Of a stretch of DNA of 64,000 nt, positions 50,840-59,163 are shown piece after piece. The first letter of the stretch is position 1, and the number at the start of each line of letters is the position of its first letter. Both the position numbers and the translations under genes were made by a program. The DNA lies in contig NZ_JAPZVR010000004.1 of the NCBI RefSeq assembly GCF_027622855.1, forward strand, positions 66,021 to 130,020, written 5' to 3'. Source of the DNA: Glycomyces algeriensis (GTDB taxonomy: Bacteria > Actinomycetota > Actinomycetes > Mycobacteriales > Micromonosporaceae). Under the pieces are notes generated by a model, which worked only from the letters and a program-made list of their open reading frames with translations, was not told the origin of the DNA and did no database searches.

Positions 50840-52147
50840 ATGTCGACCACCCAGACCATCGGACCCGCCGCCGTACACCGTTTACTGCACCGGGACGCGG
50901 TGTGCAGCGTCTTCAGCGGCACCGTCGCGACAGGCCCCACCGATCTGCTGTGCGTCACCGTCGCCCATGAGCGCGTCGACGGCTCCCGGCGCGAGGTGTT
51001 CCTCGAATGGGCCGCGAAACTCACCGGCCTCCCTGCCCACCCCCACCTGTCCCCCTGCACCGCCGTCGGGCTCACCGAGAACGGCCGCCCCTACCTCGCG
51101 GTCGGCACCGCCCGGCGCAGCCTCGCCGACCTCCTCGCCGAGCAGGGGCCCATGCCCGCCGGGCAGGTCCGCGCCCTCGGCGTGGCCCTGAGCGACGCCG
51201 TCGCCGTCTACCACCGCGCCGGGCTCATCCACGGTGCCATCCAGCCGTCCCACATCCTCGTCGGGACCGCCCGCCACCTCCAGCTCACCGCCTACGACGT
51301 CACCGCCCCCGTCCTGGCCGCCCCCCTCCCCCCCACCCCCTACACCGCCCCAGAGCACCTCGACGCCGCGGTCGCGGGAGAGGTGGCAGCCAGCCCCTCC
51401 GGAGACGTGTACGCCCTCGCCACGGCCCTCTACGCCGCCCTCGGCGGTCGGCTCCCGTGGGTGCGGCACGCCCGCGAGGACGCCGCCGACCCGCTGCTGC
51501 GCGCCGCCCCCGTGCCGCACATCCCCGGCGTGGACGCCGAACTCACCGACATGATCGGCGCGGCCCTCAGCCCCGACCCGCGCCGCCGCCCGACCGCCGA
51601 CTCCTTCCGCGAGCAGCTCACCCGCCTTCAGCTCTCCGGGCCCAAGGCCCAGGGCCCCCGGCCCGACACCGTCGCCAACGGCCTCCTCCCCCGCCGCGGC
51701 CTGCGCCCCGTCACCGTCGCGGTCTCGACCGAACTCGCGCCCTACCGGCCCGGCCGGGAACGCGTCGGCCTGCGCCCGCGGCTGCGCTCCATCGCCACGG
51801 CCACCGCCGGCGTCGCCCTCACGGGAGCGCTCCTCGGCGGCGCCGCACTGGCCACCTACGCGGCCACCAACCCCGAGAGCACCGAGACGTTCTGCTCAGA
51901 CCCGAGCCTCTTGGGCGGGCGCATCGACGAGCAGTTGGAGGACGGCCGGATCGTCGACAGCTGGTGCGCCGAGGAAGGCGACTACGTGGCCGCCACCGTG
52001 GACTACCCGGGCGGCTCCGGGGGCGACGGCGAAGGCGCGACCGAGCGCAGGGTGTGGCGCATCGAGGGCGAGAACCTCGTGGCCGTCACCGACTGCGCCG
52101 ACGCGGCGCTGCCCACCGCCATCGCCGACTTCCTCGAGTGCGCCTGA
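50840..52147 (+). CDS. Membrane-anchored Ser/Thr pseudokinase
   Basis: A 435-residue protein. Residues about 10-265 have a protein-kinase-like layout, but every catalytic element is lost. There is no beta-3 Lys. The HRDLKPxN loop reads HGAIQPSHI (131-139), without Asp or Lys. DFG reads AYD (151-153). The structural APE (PYTAPEHL) and the SGDVYALATALYAALGGRLPW helix are kept. A transmembrane helix at about 320-342 is followed by an extracytoplasmic domain of about 90 residues with four Cys. The ATG at 50840 follows GGAGGTGAGG. It is divergent from the sugar transporter. Ligand-controlled scaffolding (MviN/FhaA-type pseudokinases are a precedent) is likelier than phosphorylation. Confidence 0.85.
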   Translation: MSTTQTIGPAAVHRLLHRDAVCSVFSGTVATGPTDLLCVTVAHERVDGSRREVFLEWAAKLTGLPAHPHLSPCTAVGLTENGRPYLAVGTARRSLADLLAEQGPMPAGQVRALGVALSDAVAVYHRAGLIHGAIQPSHILVGTARHLQLTAYDVTAPVLAAPLPPTPYTAPEHLDAAVAGEVAASPSGDVYALATALYAALGGRLPWVRHAREDAADPLLRAAPVPHIPGVDAELTDMIGAALSPDPRRRPTADSFREQLTRLQLSGPKAQGPRPDTVANGLLPRRGLRPVTVAVSTELAPYRPGRERVGLRPRLRSIATATAGVALTGALLGGAALATYAATNPESTETFCSDPSLLGGRIDEQLEDGRIVDSWCAEEGDYVAATVDYPGGSGGDGEGATERRVWRIEGENLVAVTDCADAALPTAIADFLECA

Positions 52148-52275
52148 CCGCACGGCACCCCGGGAACCGCAGCCGGTGCGATACCGACCGGGTCGCGGTG
52201 TCCGGGCGTCGCCGCCGTCGCAGGCCTCAGGACCCGTCCGCCCATGGTTCGCGCCACCGCTTGCTTCGTCGTCAT
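52003..52275 (-). pseudogene. Possible relic frame behind an orphan operator
   Basis: An ATG at 52275 has an excellent GAGGAG 5 nt upstream and lies 113 bp downstream of a four-repeat operator. The 90-codon frame (MTTKQAVARTMGGR...) matches nothing I know and its second half is antisense to the pseudokinase C-terminus. It looks like the surviving 5' end of a lost gene, perhaps a second PepSY-type target, or a very short new gene. Confidence 0.3.
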
Positions 52276-52387
52276 GCTGACTCCTCGTCCGAGCCGATCT
52301 GCGCCGCCTCTGCGGCTCCGGTCTGCCGTGCCGGTGCCGGTGTGCTGCGCCGGTCCTTCCGGCGTGACTCCATGATGAGAGGTCGAA

Positions 52388-52426
52388 CCTGAAGCCACGC
52401 TGAAGCCGCCTGAAGGCGGCTTCAGG
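52388..52426 (-). promoter_or_regulatory. Orphan copy of the CTTCAGG/CTGAAG operator
   Basis: cctgaag (52388), gctgaag (52399), cctgaag (52409) and inverted cttcagg (52420) have steps of 11, 10 and 11 bp. This is exactly the layout at 8350-8388. The minus-strand reading again gives TGGCTTCAGGTTCG, with CATCAT 10 nt after CTTCAGG. It lies 44 kb from the two-component genes. Confidence 0.75.
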
Positions 52427-52592
52427 TACGAGCCTGCCGGTCAGGTCGTGCTCGGTGCGTTCGGATTGGGGCCGGTCGAGTTCGGCGCGGTCGTGTCGGC
52501 TCAGTCGCGTTCGGGCTTCGGAAGGAAGCCTCCGAAGCCGGCTTCAGGAAACCGGATGCAGACGCGGCCGAGCGGCGGGTCCTGCCCGAAGC
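52427..52592. other. Gap with duplicated hydrolase 3' end
   Basis: An imperfect second copy of the hydrolase 3' end with its stop codon (…GFGGFLPKPERD) lies at 52501-52550, 92 bp downstream of the real one at 52593. A further cggcttcagg occurs inside it. There is no independent gene. Confidence 0.6.
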
Positions 52593-53384
52593 TCAGTCGC
52601 GCTCCGGCTTCGGCAGGAATCCGCCGAAAGCGGCCACACTCTTGTTCGCGTAGGCGGAGGTGTCGCCGCGCTCCATGGGTCCCTCCCAAGTGGTCGGCAG
52701 CGGCGCGTGCTCGGGGAGGATGCGGCCCACGATGCGGTCCAGGGCCTCCTCGGCCTTGCCGACCCATAGGTGGCCGCCGCCGGCGATCTCCACGACCTCC
52801 GCCTGCGGCACGGCCGCGAAGCGCTGCTTCGCCTCCGGGTACTGGAGGTAGTCGTCCTGCTCGGGGATGAGCGCCAGCAGCGGGCGGCCGTCCTCGGCCC
52901 ACCGCGCCAGATCGTCCTCTTTGGAGTACCGGAGCGGCGGCGAGAGCAGCACGGCCCCTTCGACCCCCGGCTCCAGGCCGTACTTGAGGGTGAGGTCGGT
53001 GCCGAAGGACCAGCCGACGAGCCACACCCGCGGCAGCTCGTGGAATTCCGCGTACTCGACCGCGGCGGCGACGTCGAAGCGCTCGCCCACGCCGTGGTCG
53101 AACGCGCCCTGGCTCGTGCCCTGCTGGGACTCGGTGCCGCGGGTGTTGAACCGCAGCACCGCCATGTTCGCCAGCGCGGGGAGCCGCCAGGCGGCCTTGC
53201 GGTAGATGTGCGAATCCATCATGCCGCCATGGGTGGGCAGCGGGTGGACGCAGATGATGGTCGCCTCGGGCGCGCGGTCGGCGGGCAGGGCGAGTTCGCC
53301 GACGAGTTCGAGCCCGTCGGCGGTTTGGAGCGTGAGCGCCTCGCGGTGGGCGGGGAGCATGCTCGCGGATCTGATGACAGCCAC
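52593..53384 (-). CDS. Alpha/beta hydrolase
   Basis: A 263-residue cytoplasmic hydrolase. The first strands carry ATIICVHPLPTHGG (oxyanion HP loop) and AVLRFNTRGTESQQG. The nucleophile elbow GWSFGTD lies near residue 118, and the acid and His sit in ALIPEQDDYLQYPEA and GGGHLWVGKAEEA. It resembles the YfhR/dienelactone-type alpha/beta hydrolases that share the HPHP-like loop. The start is GTG at 53384; GATAAT ends 6 nt before it, so leaderless translation is likely, with ATG 53360 as alternative. Substrate unknown. Confidence 0.88.
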   Translation of the reverse strand: MAVIRSASMLPAHREALTLQTADGLELVGELALPADRAPEATIICVHPLPTHGGMMDSHIYRKAAWRLPALANMAVLRFNTRGTESQQGTSQGAFDHGVGERFDVAAAVEYAEFHELPRVWLVGWSFGTDLTLKYGLEPGVEGAVLLSPPLRYSKEDDLARWAEDGRPLLALIPEQDDYLQYPEAKQRFAAVPQAEVVEIAGGGHLWVGKAEEALDRIVGRILPEHAPLPTTWEGPMERGDTSAYANKSVAAFGGFLPKPERD

Positions 53385-53621
53385 GCCGGAATTATCCCCG
53401 CTGGAAGGGGATCGGCACCACCGCGTGTGGCGCACCTGGCATGGGCGGCTCGAGCGGCGGGTGCCGGAGGCGCAGCGCGGGCAAGAGGTAGCCGTTGCCA
53501 TCCCTAGCCCCCACCCGCCCGGGGACCGTACGGCCAGCTTCCCGCCCGGGTACGACAAGAACCGGGGCCCGCGGCGATCGTGTCACCCGAACGTGTCGCA
53601 AGCGTGCCGACCCGGACGTGC

Positions 53622-53652
53622 CGAAGGGCGGGGCCTGCGGCCCCGCCCTTCG
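53622..53652 (-). terminator. Terminator hairpin
   Basis: A 14-bp perfect stem (cgaagggcggggcc at 53622-53635, ggccccgcccttcg at 53639-53652) with a 3-nt loop follows the zinc-ribbon gene. Confidence 0.75.
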
Positions 53653-53669
53653 TTGCGTTCAGTTCTGGT

Positions 53670-53951
53670 TCAGCGCCAGCGTCCGGGCCGGCGGCGGCTC
53701 CTGGCGTTCCAGCAGCCGGTGTGCCAGTGGCGGCGGTCGCCGCCGTCGCCGTCGTCGGCCCAGGCGACGACGTGGGGCGTGCCCGGCTGGATCTCGAGGT
53801 CGCAGCCGGGGCACCGGTAGGTCTTCTCGGCCCCGGCGCCGGGGATGCGGCGGACCCGGACGGGTCCGTCCGGGCCGTCGATCAGGCTCGGGTCCTGGGC
53901 GCCCGATGTCGGCCGCCGGGCTTCGCTCTGGCGGCGGTTCTTGCGCGGCAT
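53670..53951 (-). CDS. Small zinc-ribbon protein, conserved in actinobacteria
   Basis: A 93-residue basic protein. The core is YRCPGCDLEIQPGTPHVVAW, then RRHWHTGCW: CxxC plus His/Cys ligands suggest one bound zinc. The N-terminus MPRKNRRQ is typical of small actinobacterial proteins often mislabelled ATP/GTP-binding. It lies 9 bp downstream of a small membrane-protein gene. Role unknown; nucleic-acid binding is plausible from its charge. Confidence 0.75.
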   Translation of the reverse strand: MPRKNRRQSEARRPTSGAQDPSLIDGPDGPVRVRRIPGAGAEKTYRCPGCDLEIQPGTPHVVAWADDGDGGDRRHWHTGCWNARSRRRPGRWR

Positions 53952-53960
53952 GGTGCGCCC

Positions 53961-54188
53961 TTATGCGTGCGCGGGGTCGTCTCGCCCGGCGTCGGTCGCC
54001 GAGGCGGCCTCCGCCTCGGCGGCTTCGCGCGCGACCCGCTCGTTCAGCCGGCGGACGTGCTTGTTCATCCCCCGGATGAGGAGGATCGTCACGACGACGA
54101 GGAACACGGTCACGAACAGCCCGAGCGGCCCGGCCATCGCCTGGTCGCGCTCCGGCCCGAACTCTTGCTGCGCCAGGATCTCGATCAC
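53961..54188 (-). CDS. Small single-pass membrane protein
   Basis: A 75-residue protein with one hydrophobic helix (GPLGLFVTVFLVVVTILLI, about 20-38) followed by a positively charged then Ala/Glu-rich cytoplasmic tail. Such proteins lie near ung in several actinobacteria. The start is GTG at 54188. No function known. Confidence 0.7.
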   Translation of the reverse strand: MIEILAQQEFGPERDQAMAGPLGLFVTVFLVVVTILLIRGMNKHVRRLNERVAREAAEAEAASATDAGRDDPAHA

Positions 54189-54211
54189 GGGTCAACCGTA
54201 TCCCGCGGGCC

Positions 54212-54901
54212 TCAGGACTCCTGCAGCGCCGGAAGCCGCCAGTCGACCGGCTCACCGCCCTGCTCGACGAGGAGGGCGTTGGCGCGGCTGAACGGCTTGG
54301 AGCCGAAGAAGCCGCGGCGGGCGCTCAGCGGCGACGGGTGGGCCGATTCGATGGCCGGGACCGAGCCGAGGAGGTCCTTGAGCTTGCGCGCGTCGTTGCC
54401 CCAGAGGATGGCGACGGAGGCGCCGCCGCGTTCGGCGAGGGCGCGGATGGCCTGCTCGGTGACCGATTCCCAGCCTTTGCCTCGGTGCGAGGCGGGCGTG
54501 CCGGGGGCGACGCTGAGCGAGCGGTTGAGCAGCAGGACGCCCTGCTCGGCCCAGGGGGTGAGGTCGCCGTTGGCGGGGAGGGGGAAGCCGAGGTCGTCGC
54601 GGTACTCGTTGAAGATGTTGACCAGGCTCTTGGGGATCGGGCGCACGTCGGGGGCGACGGCGAAGGAGAGGCCGATGGCGTGGCCCGGGGTGGGGTAGGG
54701 GTCCTGGCCGACGATGATGACCTTGACGTCGTCGAACGGCTGCTGGAAGGCGCGCAGGATGTGCTCGGCGGCGGGCAGGTAGCGGCGTCCGGCGGCGACT
54801 TCGGCGCGCAGGAACTCGCCCATCTTGGCGACGTCGTCGGCCACGGGGGCGAGGGCCTTGGCCCAGCCGGGCTCCATCAGTTCTTCAAGCGTTTTGTTCA
54901 T
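54212..54901 (-). CDS. ung: Uracil-DNA glycosylase, family 1
   Basis: A 229-residue base-excision repair enzyme removing uracil from DNA. The water-activating motif [20 protein letters not shown] (Asp near residue 66) and the minor-groove loop [16 protein letters not shown] (His near 190) are intact. The length is usual. ATG start at 54901, 3 bp from the ilvA stop, so the two are likely co-transcribed. Confidence 0.97.
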   Translation of the reverse strand: MNKTLEELMEPGWAKALAPVADDVAKMGEFLRAEVAAGRRYLPAAEHILRAFQQPFDDVKVIIVGQDPYPTPGHAIGLSFAVAPDVRPIPKSLVNIFNEYRDDLGFPLPANGDLTPWAEQGVLLLNRSLSVAPGTPASHRGKGWESVTEQAIRALAERGGASVAILWGNDARKLKDLLGSVPAIESAHPSPLSARRGFFGSKPFSRANALLVEQGGEPVDWRLPALQES

Positions 54902-54904
54902 GAC

Positions 54905-56119
54905 TCAGATGCTAGGACCCTCCACCGACACGAAATACCCCGCGTCGCGCAGGGCCGCAACGATTTCAGTCGCGTGTTCGGAACCGCGGGTCTCGATCGA
55001 GAGGTCCACGGCGACTTCCCCGACGGACAGGCGCGGGTCGCTGCGCTGGTGGTAGACGTCGACGATGTTGCCGCCGTAGGCGCCCACGAGCTGCAGGATC
55101 GAGGCGAGCGCGCCGGGCCGGTCGGGGCAGCGCAGGTTGGCGCGCATGAACCGCCCGGAGGCGCCGAGACCGTGTTCGATGAGGCGCATGAGCAGGAGCG
55201 GGTCGATGTTGCCGCCGGAGATGACGGCGACGGTGGGGGCGTCGTAATCGACCGAGTAGTTGAGGAGCGCGGCGTAGGCGGTAGCGCCGGCGGGCTCGAC
55301 GACGAGCTTGTTGCGTTCGAGGAGTGAGAGGAGCGCGCGGCTGATGTCCTCTTCGGTGACGGTGACTATCTCGTCCACAAGGGAGGCTACGTGGGCGAAG
55401 GGGACGTCGCCGGGGCGGCCGACTTTGATGCCGTCCGCAATGGTGTGCATCTTCTCGAGCCGCACGGGCCTGCCGACGGCGAGGGAGTGCGGGTACGCGG
55501 CGGCGCCTTCGGCCTGGACGCCGATGATGCGGATGCCGGGCTTGAGCTCCTTCGCGGCGGCCGCGATGCCGGCGATGAGCCCGCCGCCGCCGACCGAGGT
55601 GACGATGGTGCCGGTCTCGGGCAGCTGCTCGAGGATCTCGAGGGCGATGGTGCCCTGCCCGGCGACGATGTCGCGGTGGTCGAAGGGGTGGATGAGGGTG
55701 GCGCCCGTTTCGGCGGCGAACTTGTGGGCCGATTCGAGGGCGTCGTCGACGGTCAGGCCGCCGAGGATCACCTCGGCGCCGTAGCCCTTGGTGGCGGCCA
55801 CTTTCGGGAGCGGGGCCGATTCGGGCATGAACACGGTGGAGCGGATACCCAGCGTGGAGGCGGCGAGGGCGACCCCTTGGGCGTGGTTGCCCGCGGAGGC
55901 CGCGACGACGCCGAGGGCGCGTTCGGCCGGGTCGAGGCGAGAGACCCGCATGTACGCGCCGCGGATCTTGAAGGATCCGGCGCGCTGCAGGTTCTCGCAT
56001 TTGAGGTGGACCCCGTCGAGGACGGGGTCGCGGGAGGGTTCGAGGGGGGTGCGTCGCACGATCCCGGCGAGTTCGGCCGCCGCGGCGCGGACGTCGTTGA
56101 GTGTCACGAGTTGCGTCAC
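54905..56119 (-). CDS. ilvA: Threonine ammonia-lyase with ACT domain
   Basis: A 404-residue PLP enzyme deaminating threonine to 2-oxobutyrate. The PLP Lys is in RAGSFKIRGAYMR (about residue 50), the phosphate loop in SVGGGGLIAGIA (about residue 180) and SGGNIDP follows. A single C-terminal ACT domain (about 325-404, RCPDRPGALASILQLVGAYGG) makes it the shorter TdcB/actinobacterial type rather than the two-ACT IlvA. The start is GTG at 56119; TACGAT ends 6 nt upstream, indicating a leaderless mRNA. Confidence 0.93.
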   Translation of the reverse strand: MTQLVTLNDVRAAAAELAGIVRRTPLEPSRDPVLDGVHLKCENLQRAGSFKIRGAYMRVSRLDPAERALGVVAASAGNHAQGVALAASTLGIRSTVFMPESAPLPKVAATKGYGAEVILGGLTVDDALESAHKFAAETGATLIHPFDHRDIVAGQGTIALEILEQLPETGTIVTSVGGGGLIAGIAAAAKELKPGIRIIGVQAEGAAAYPHSLAVGRPVRLEKMHTIADGIKVGRPGDVPFAHVASLVDEIVTVTEEDISRALLSLLERNKLVVEPAGATAYAALLNYSVDYDAPTVAVISGGNIDPLLLMRLIEHGLGASGRFMRANLRCPDRPGALASILQLVGAYGGNIVDVYHQRSDPRLSVGEVAVDLSIETRGSEHATEIVAALRDAGYFVSVEGPSI

Positions 56120-56542
56120 GCCTCGATCGTAGTGCGCCGCCCCGGGAGACCCCGGGAACCCGCCTGAGAGCGGTTCCCGGCGAAGCCCCCCACAAGCGAG
56201 AAAGCGGTTACTGTATACCGATATGCGGACCTTGGACCCGCATGGGCGATGCATCGACCAATTGAAACCGCAGGTCGCACCTAGTGTGAACCGGTGTTCA
56301 CCTCCTGCGATCGCGGGTGACCGCCGTTACCCATCGGATAAGGAAGGCTTAAGCTACTAAGCGTCAATCTTTAACCGGGAAGAAGCCTCCGAGTCACGCT
56401 TCGCCGAGCGCCCGCCCGACCGAGCGACTCACCAGGCAGATTCTCGGCTCGAAGACTTCACCGAGGCACGCGGATCACCGGCACGCGGGCTTCGCCGAGA
56501 TTGGCGACAAGTCCATCCCCTTTAGAACCCCTGGAGTCAACG
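56120..56542. other. Divergent intergenic region ilvA / ATPase
   Basis: About 420 bp. It holds the -10 box of ilvA next to its start, the palindrome at 56286-56301 and an AT-rich stretch at about 56338-56375 suited to a promoter for the ATPase gene. No other feature seen. Confidence 0.4.
56286..56301. promoter_or_regulatory. Palindrome upstream of the MsiK-like ATPase
   Basis: GTGAAC-CGGT-GTTCAC, a perfect 6-4-6 inverted repeat in the gap between the divergent ilvA and the ATPase gene. The LacI/GntR-type spacing makes it a candidate operator. Confidence 0.45.
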
Positions 56543-57817
56543 GTGACTGCTGTCACGCTGAAGAACGTCTCGAAGGTGTTCCCCGGCGATACCCTGGCCG
56601 TGGACTCCCTGAGCATGGAAGTCAACCACGGCGAATTCCTCGTGCTGCTCGGCCCGTCCGGTTGCGGGAAGTCCACTGTGCTCCGCATGGTCGCCGGCCT
56701 CGAGACGCCCTCGGACGGCGAGATCCTCCTCGACGGCGAGTACGCCAACGAGCTGCCGCCGCGGGACCGCAACGCGGCCATGATCTTCCAGACGTTCGCG
56801 CTCTACCCGCACATGTCGGTCGCCGACAACATCGGCTTCCCCCTCAAGCTCGGCAAGCAGAACAACGCCCAGTCCGTGCCCGACGCCGTGGGCGACATGG
56901 CCAGCGCCCTCGGCATCTCGGACCTCAAGGACCGCAAGCCGAACCAGCTGTCCGGCGGCCAGCAGCAGCGCGTCGCCATGGGCCGCGCGCTCGTGCGCCG
57001 CCCCAAGCTCTTCCTCATGGACGAGCCGCTCTCGAACCTCGACGTGGGCCTGCGCGCCGAGCTGCGCACCGAGATCTCCTCGCTGGTGCGCCGCCATGAC
57101 GCGACGACGCTCTACGTCACGCACGACCAGACCGAGGCGCTCACGATGGCCGACCGGGTCGCGGTGATGCGCAAGGGGGTCCTGCAGGACGTGGGCACCC
57201 CGGACGAGGTGTACGAGCGCCCGGCGACGATGTACGTTGCCGCGTTCCTGGGCACGCCGCGCATGAACCTCCTCGAGGCGCGCGTCAATGTGTACCTCGA
57301 CCGTTATGTGGCCCTTGACTTCGGCGAGCAGGAGCTGCGGCTGCCGTGGCACGACCTGCGCGGGCGGGCCGTGGCCCGCTACCACGGGGAGAACATCGTG
57401 GTCGGGATGCGGGCCGAGGCGCTGGCGCCGGTCGCCGACGGCCACCCGGGCCAGTCGATCGCGGGCCGCGTGCGCTTCTACGAGCACCACGGCCACGAGA
57501 CGCTCGTGTTCCTCGACATCGGCGCGACCGCGGTGGTGCCCGACGGCATCGGCGACAAGCCGGACCTGGCGCGGGACGGCTCGAAGCCGCGCCGGCGCCT
57601 CAGCGGCCTGTTCTCCGGGTTCGGGCAGGCCCCGGTGGAGCGGCGCGAGACCGACACGGGTCCGATCCGCAAGCCCGCGGACCTGGTGTTCCGGCTCCCT
57701 CCGCACATCCCGGTCTCGGCCGGGCAGCCGATCACGGTGGCGGTGCACATGGACGCGCTGCACTACTTCGACAAGTACGGCAAGCGGATCGACGTCGGCT
57801 GGTCGGCGCGGGCTTAG
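56543..57817 (+). CDS. msiK: MsiK/UgpC-type sugar ABC transporter ATPase
   Basis: A 424-residue ATPase. Walker A is GPSGCGKSTVLRMVAGL (about residue 37), the signature LSGGQQQRVAMGRAL, Walker B LFLMDEPLSNLD and the switch His in VTHDQTEALT. A C-terminal TOBE/regulatory domain of about 180 residues is longer than usual, with an insert around RRRLSGLFSGFGQAPVERRE. No permease or binding-protein gene adjoins. In Streptomyces one MsiK energises many sugar transporters, which fits an isolated gene. The GTG at 56543 has GGAG upstream. Confidence 0.88.
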   Translation: MTAVTLKNVSKVFPGDTLAVDSLSMEVNHGEFLVLLGPSGCGKSTVLRMVAGLETPSDGEILLDGEYANELPPRDRNAAMIFQTFALYPHMSVADNIGFPLKLGKQNNAQSVPDAVGDMASALGISDLKDRKPNQLSGGQQQRVAMGRALVRRPKLFLMDEPLSNLDVGLRAELRTEISSLVRRHDATTLYVTHDQTEALTMADRVAVMRKGVLQDVGTPDEVYERPATMYVAAFLGTPRMNLLEARVNVYLDRYVALDFGEQELRLPWHDLRGRAVARYHGENIVVGMRAEALAPVADGHPGQSIAGRVRFYEHHGHETLVFLDIGATAVVPDGIGDKPDLARDGSKPRRRLSGLFSGFGQAPVERRETDTGPIRKPADLVFRLPPHIPVSAGQPITVAVHMDALHYFDKYGKRIDVGWSARA

Positions 57818-57842
57818 GCGCGCAACACTTCCGGACAAGACG

Positions 57843-57876
57843 ACGCCGCGGGTCCCCGTTCGGGGGCCCGCGGCGT
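57843..57876. terminator. Bidirectional terminator
   Basis: A stem of about 15 bp (57843-57857 with 57862-57876) with a 4-nt loop lies between the convergent ATPase and greA genes. Confidence 0.8.
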
Positions 57877-57900
57877 TCGTGTCAGTGCGCTCGGCGCGCT

Positions 57901-58395
57901 TTAGCCGAGGAACTTCTCGGCGTCGATGATCTTCACCGAGATCTCAGTGTCCCTGGGGGTCTTGTAGGAGACGGTGTCGCCGACCTTGTGGCCGAGGATG
58001 GCCGCACCCAATGCGGAGTCGGGGCTGTACACCGTGAGGTCGGTGGTGGCCGCGATCTCGCGGGAGCCCAGGAGGAACTTCTCGGTGTCGTCGGGGTCGC
58101 CGTCGAAGGCGATGGTCACGACGGTGCCGATCTGGATCTCGTCGCTGTCCTTCGCCTCGCCCACCTTCGCGTTGCGCAGCAGGTCCTGGAGCTGGCGGAT
58201 GCGGCCCTCCTGCTTGCCCTGCTCGTCGCGGGCCGCGTGGTAGCCGCCGTTCTCCTTGAGGTCGCCTTCTTCGCGGCGGGCGTTGATCTCGGCGGCCATG
58301 GCGGGACGGTTCGCGATGAGCTCGTCCAGTTCGCCCTGAAGGCGGTCGAAGGCCTCTTGTGTGAGCCAAGTGCCCTGGTTAGCGTCGGTAGCCAT
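57901..58395 (-). CDS. greA: Transcription elongation factor GreA
   Basis: A 164-residue factor that rescues backtracked RNA polymerase. The N-terminal coiled-coil finger has its acidic tip residues in ARREEGDLKENGGYHAARDEQ (about 40-60). The C-terminal FKBP-like domain has SPDSALGAAILGHKVGDTV. The ATG at 58395 lies 11 nt after GGAGG; the ATG at 58404 is too close to it. Order greA-DUF4307-(divergent) mca is the usual actinobacterial arrangement. Confidence 0.96.
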   Translation of the reverse strand: MATDANQGTWLTQEAFDRLQGELDELIANRPAMAAEINARREEGDLKENGGYHAARDEQGKQEGRIRQLQDLLRNAKVGEAKDSDEIQIGTVVTIAFDGDPDDTEKFLLGSREIAATTDLTVYSPDSALGAAILGHKVGDTVSYKTPRDTEISVKIIDAEKFLG

Positions 58396-58534
58396 GTGAT
58401 CCATATCCTCCGAATAGTGCGATCCGTACTGCGAGGTCCTGCCTCTGCCTGAACGTCCTCGCCACCCGGGGTGAACCCCGGATAGCGAAAGGCCCGCCGA
58501 CCGAAACGCGGTGCGACGGGCCGAAAGTCAATAG

Positions 58535-58978
58535 TCAGTCCGTCTGCCAACACCTCAGGACCTCGCCTGTGTTGGGCACGCCCTCCACTGCGAGGGGGTA
58601 CGACATCACCACATGGGTGGCATCGTCCGCCGGGATGTCGACCTCGGCGTAGCCGATCTCGGCGCCCGCGAGGTCGCGGGACCTGACGGCGCACGTGGCG
58701 CCCTCGCCGGCCGGCTTGTAAACCTCGAACTCGACGGTGACCTGTCCGGGGACGGAGTCGTCGAAGCCGCGCAGGCGCTCGGAGACCTCGTTCTGGCCGT
58801 AGACCTCCGAGAGGCGCCAGGCGGCGAAGAGGCCGGCCAGGACGACGCCCACGGTGAGGGCCGCGGTCACCGCGGGGCGGCGGCGCTTGGATTCGCGGCG
58901 GCGACCGTAGCGACCCTCGGGAAAGGTCACGTGAGCCGTTTCCGGCACGCGCCCATCCGTGGTCTGCATCTCAGTCAT
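58535..58978 (-). CDS. DUF4307 membrane protein
   Basis: A 147-residue protein. A charged cytoplasmic N-terminus (ESKRRRP) and one transmembrane helix (AVTAALTVGVVLAGLFAAW, about 36-54) precede an extracytoplasmic beta-rich domain of about 85 residues with two Cys (TCAVRS, LRCWQTD) that may be disulfide-linked. DUF4307 genes typically lie between mca and greA, as here. AAGGA precedes the ATG. Function unknown. Confidence 0.88.
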   Translation of the reverse strand: MTEMQTTDGRVPETAHVTFPEGRYGRRRESKRRRPAVTAALTVGVVLAGLFAAWRLSEVYGQNEVSERLRGFDDSVPGQVTVEFEVYKPAGEGATCAVRSRDLAGAEIGYAEVDIPADDATHVVMSYPLAVEGVPNTGEVLRCWQTD

Positions 58979-59163
58979 TGCGTCGCTTTCCTTCGCGATC
59001 AGCGGTTTCACCGCCGGAGCCGCGGTTCCTGGCAGAACCGGGAAGTAATGATTATCGAGTATCGTTGCACAGAATGCCAGAGCCGACAACCACCGCAGTG
59101 CGCGAGTCGGTTCCGTGCGCCGAGCCTTACCACTAGAAGCACCCGCCAGTGAGGTTGACCGAC

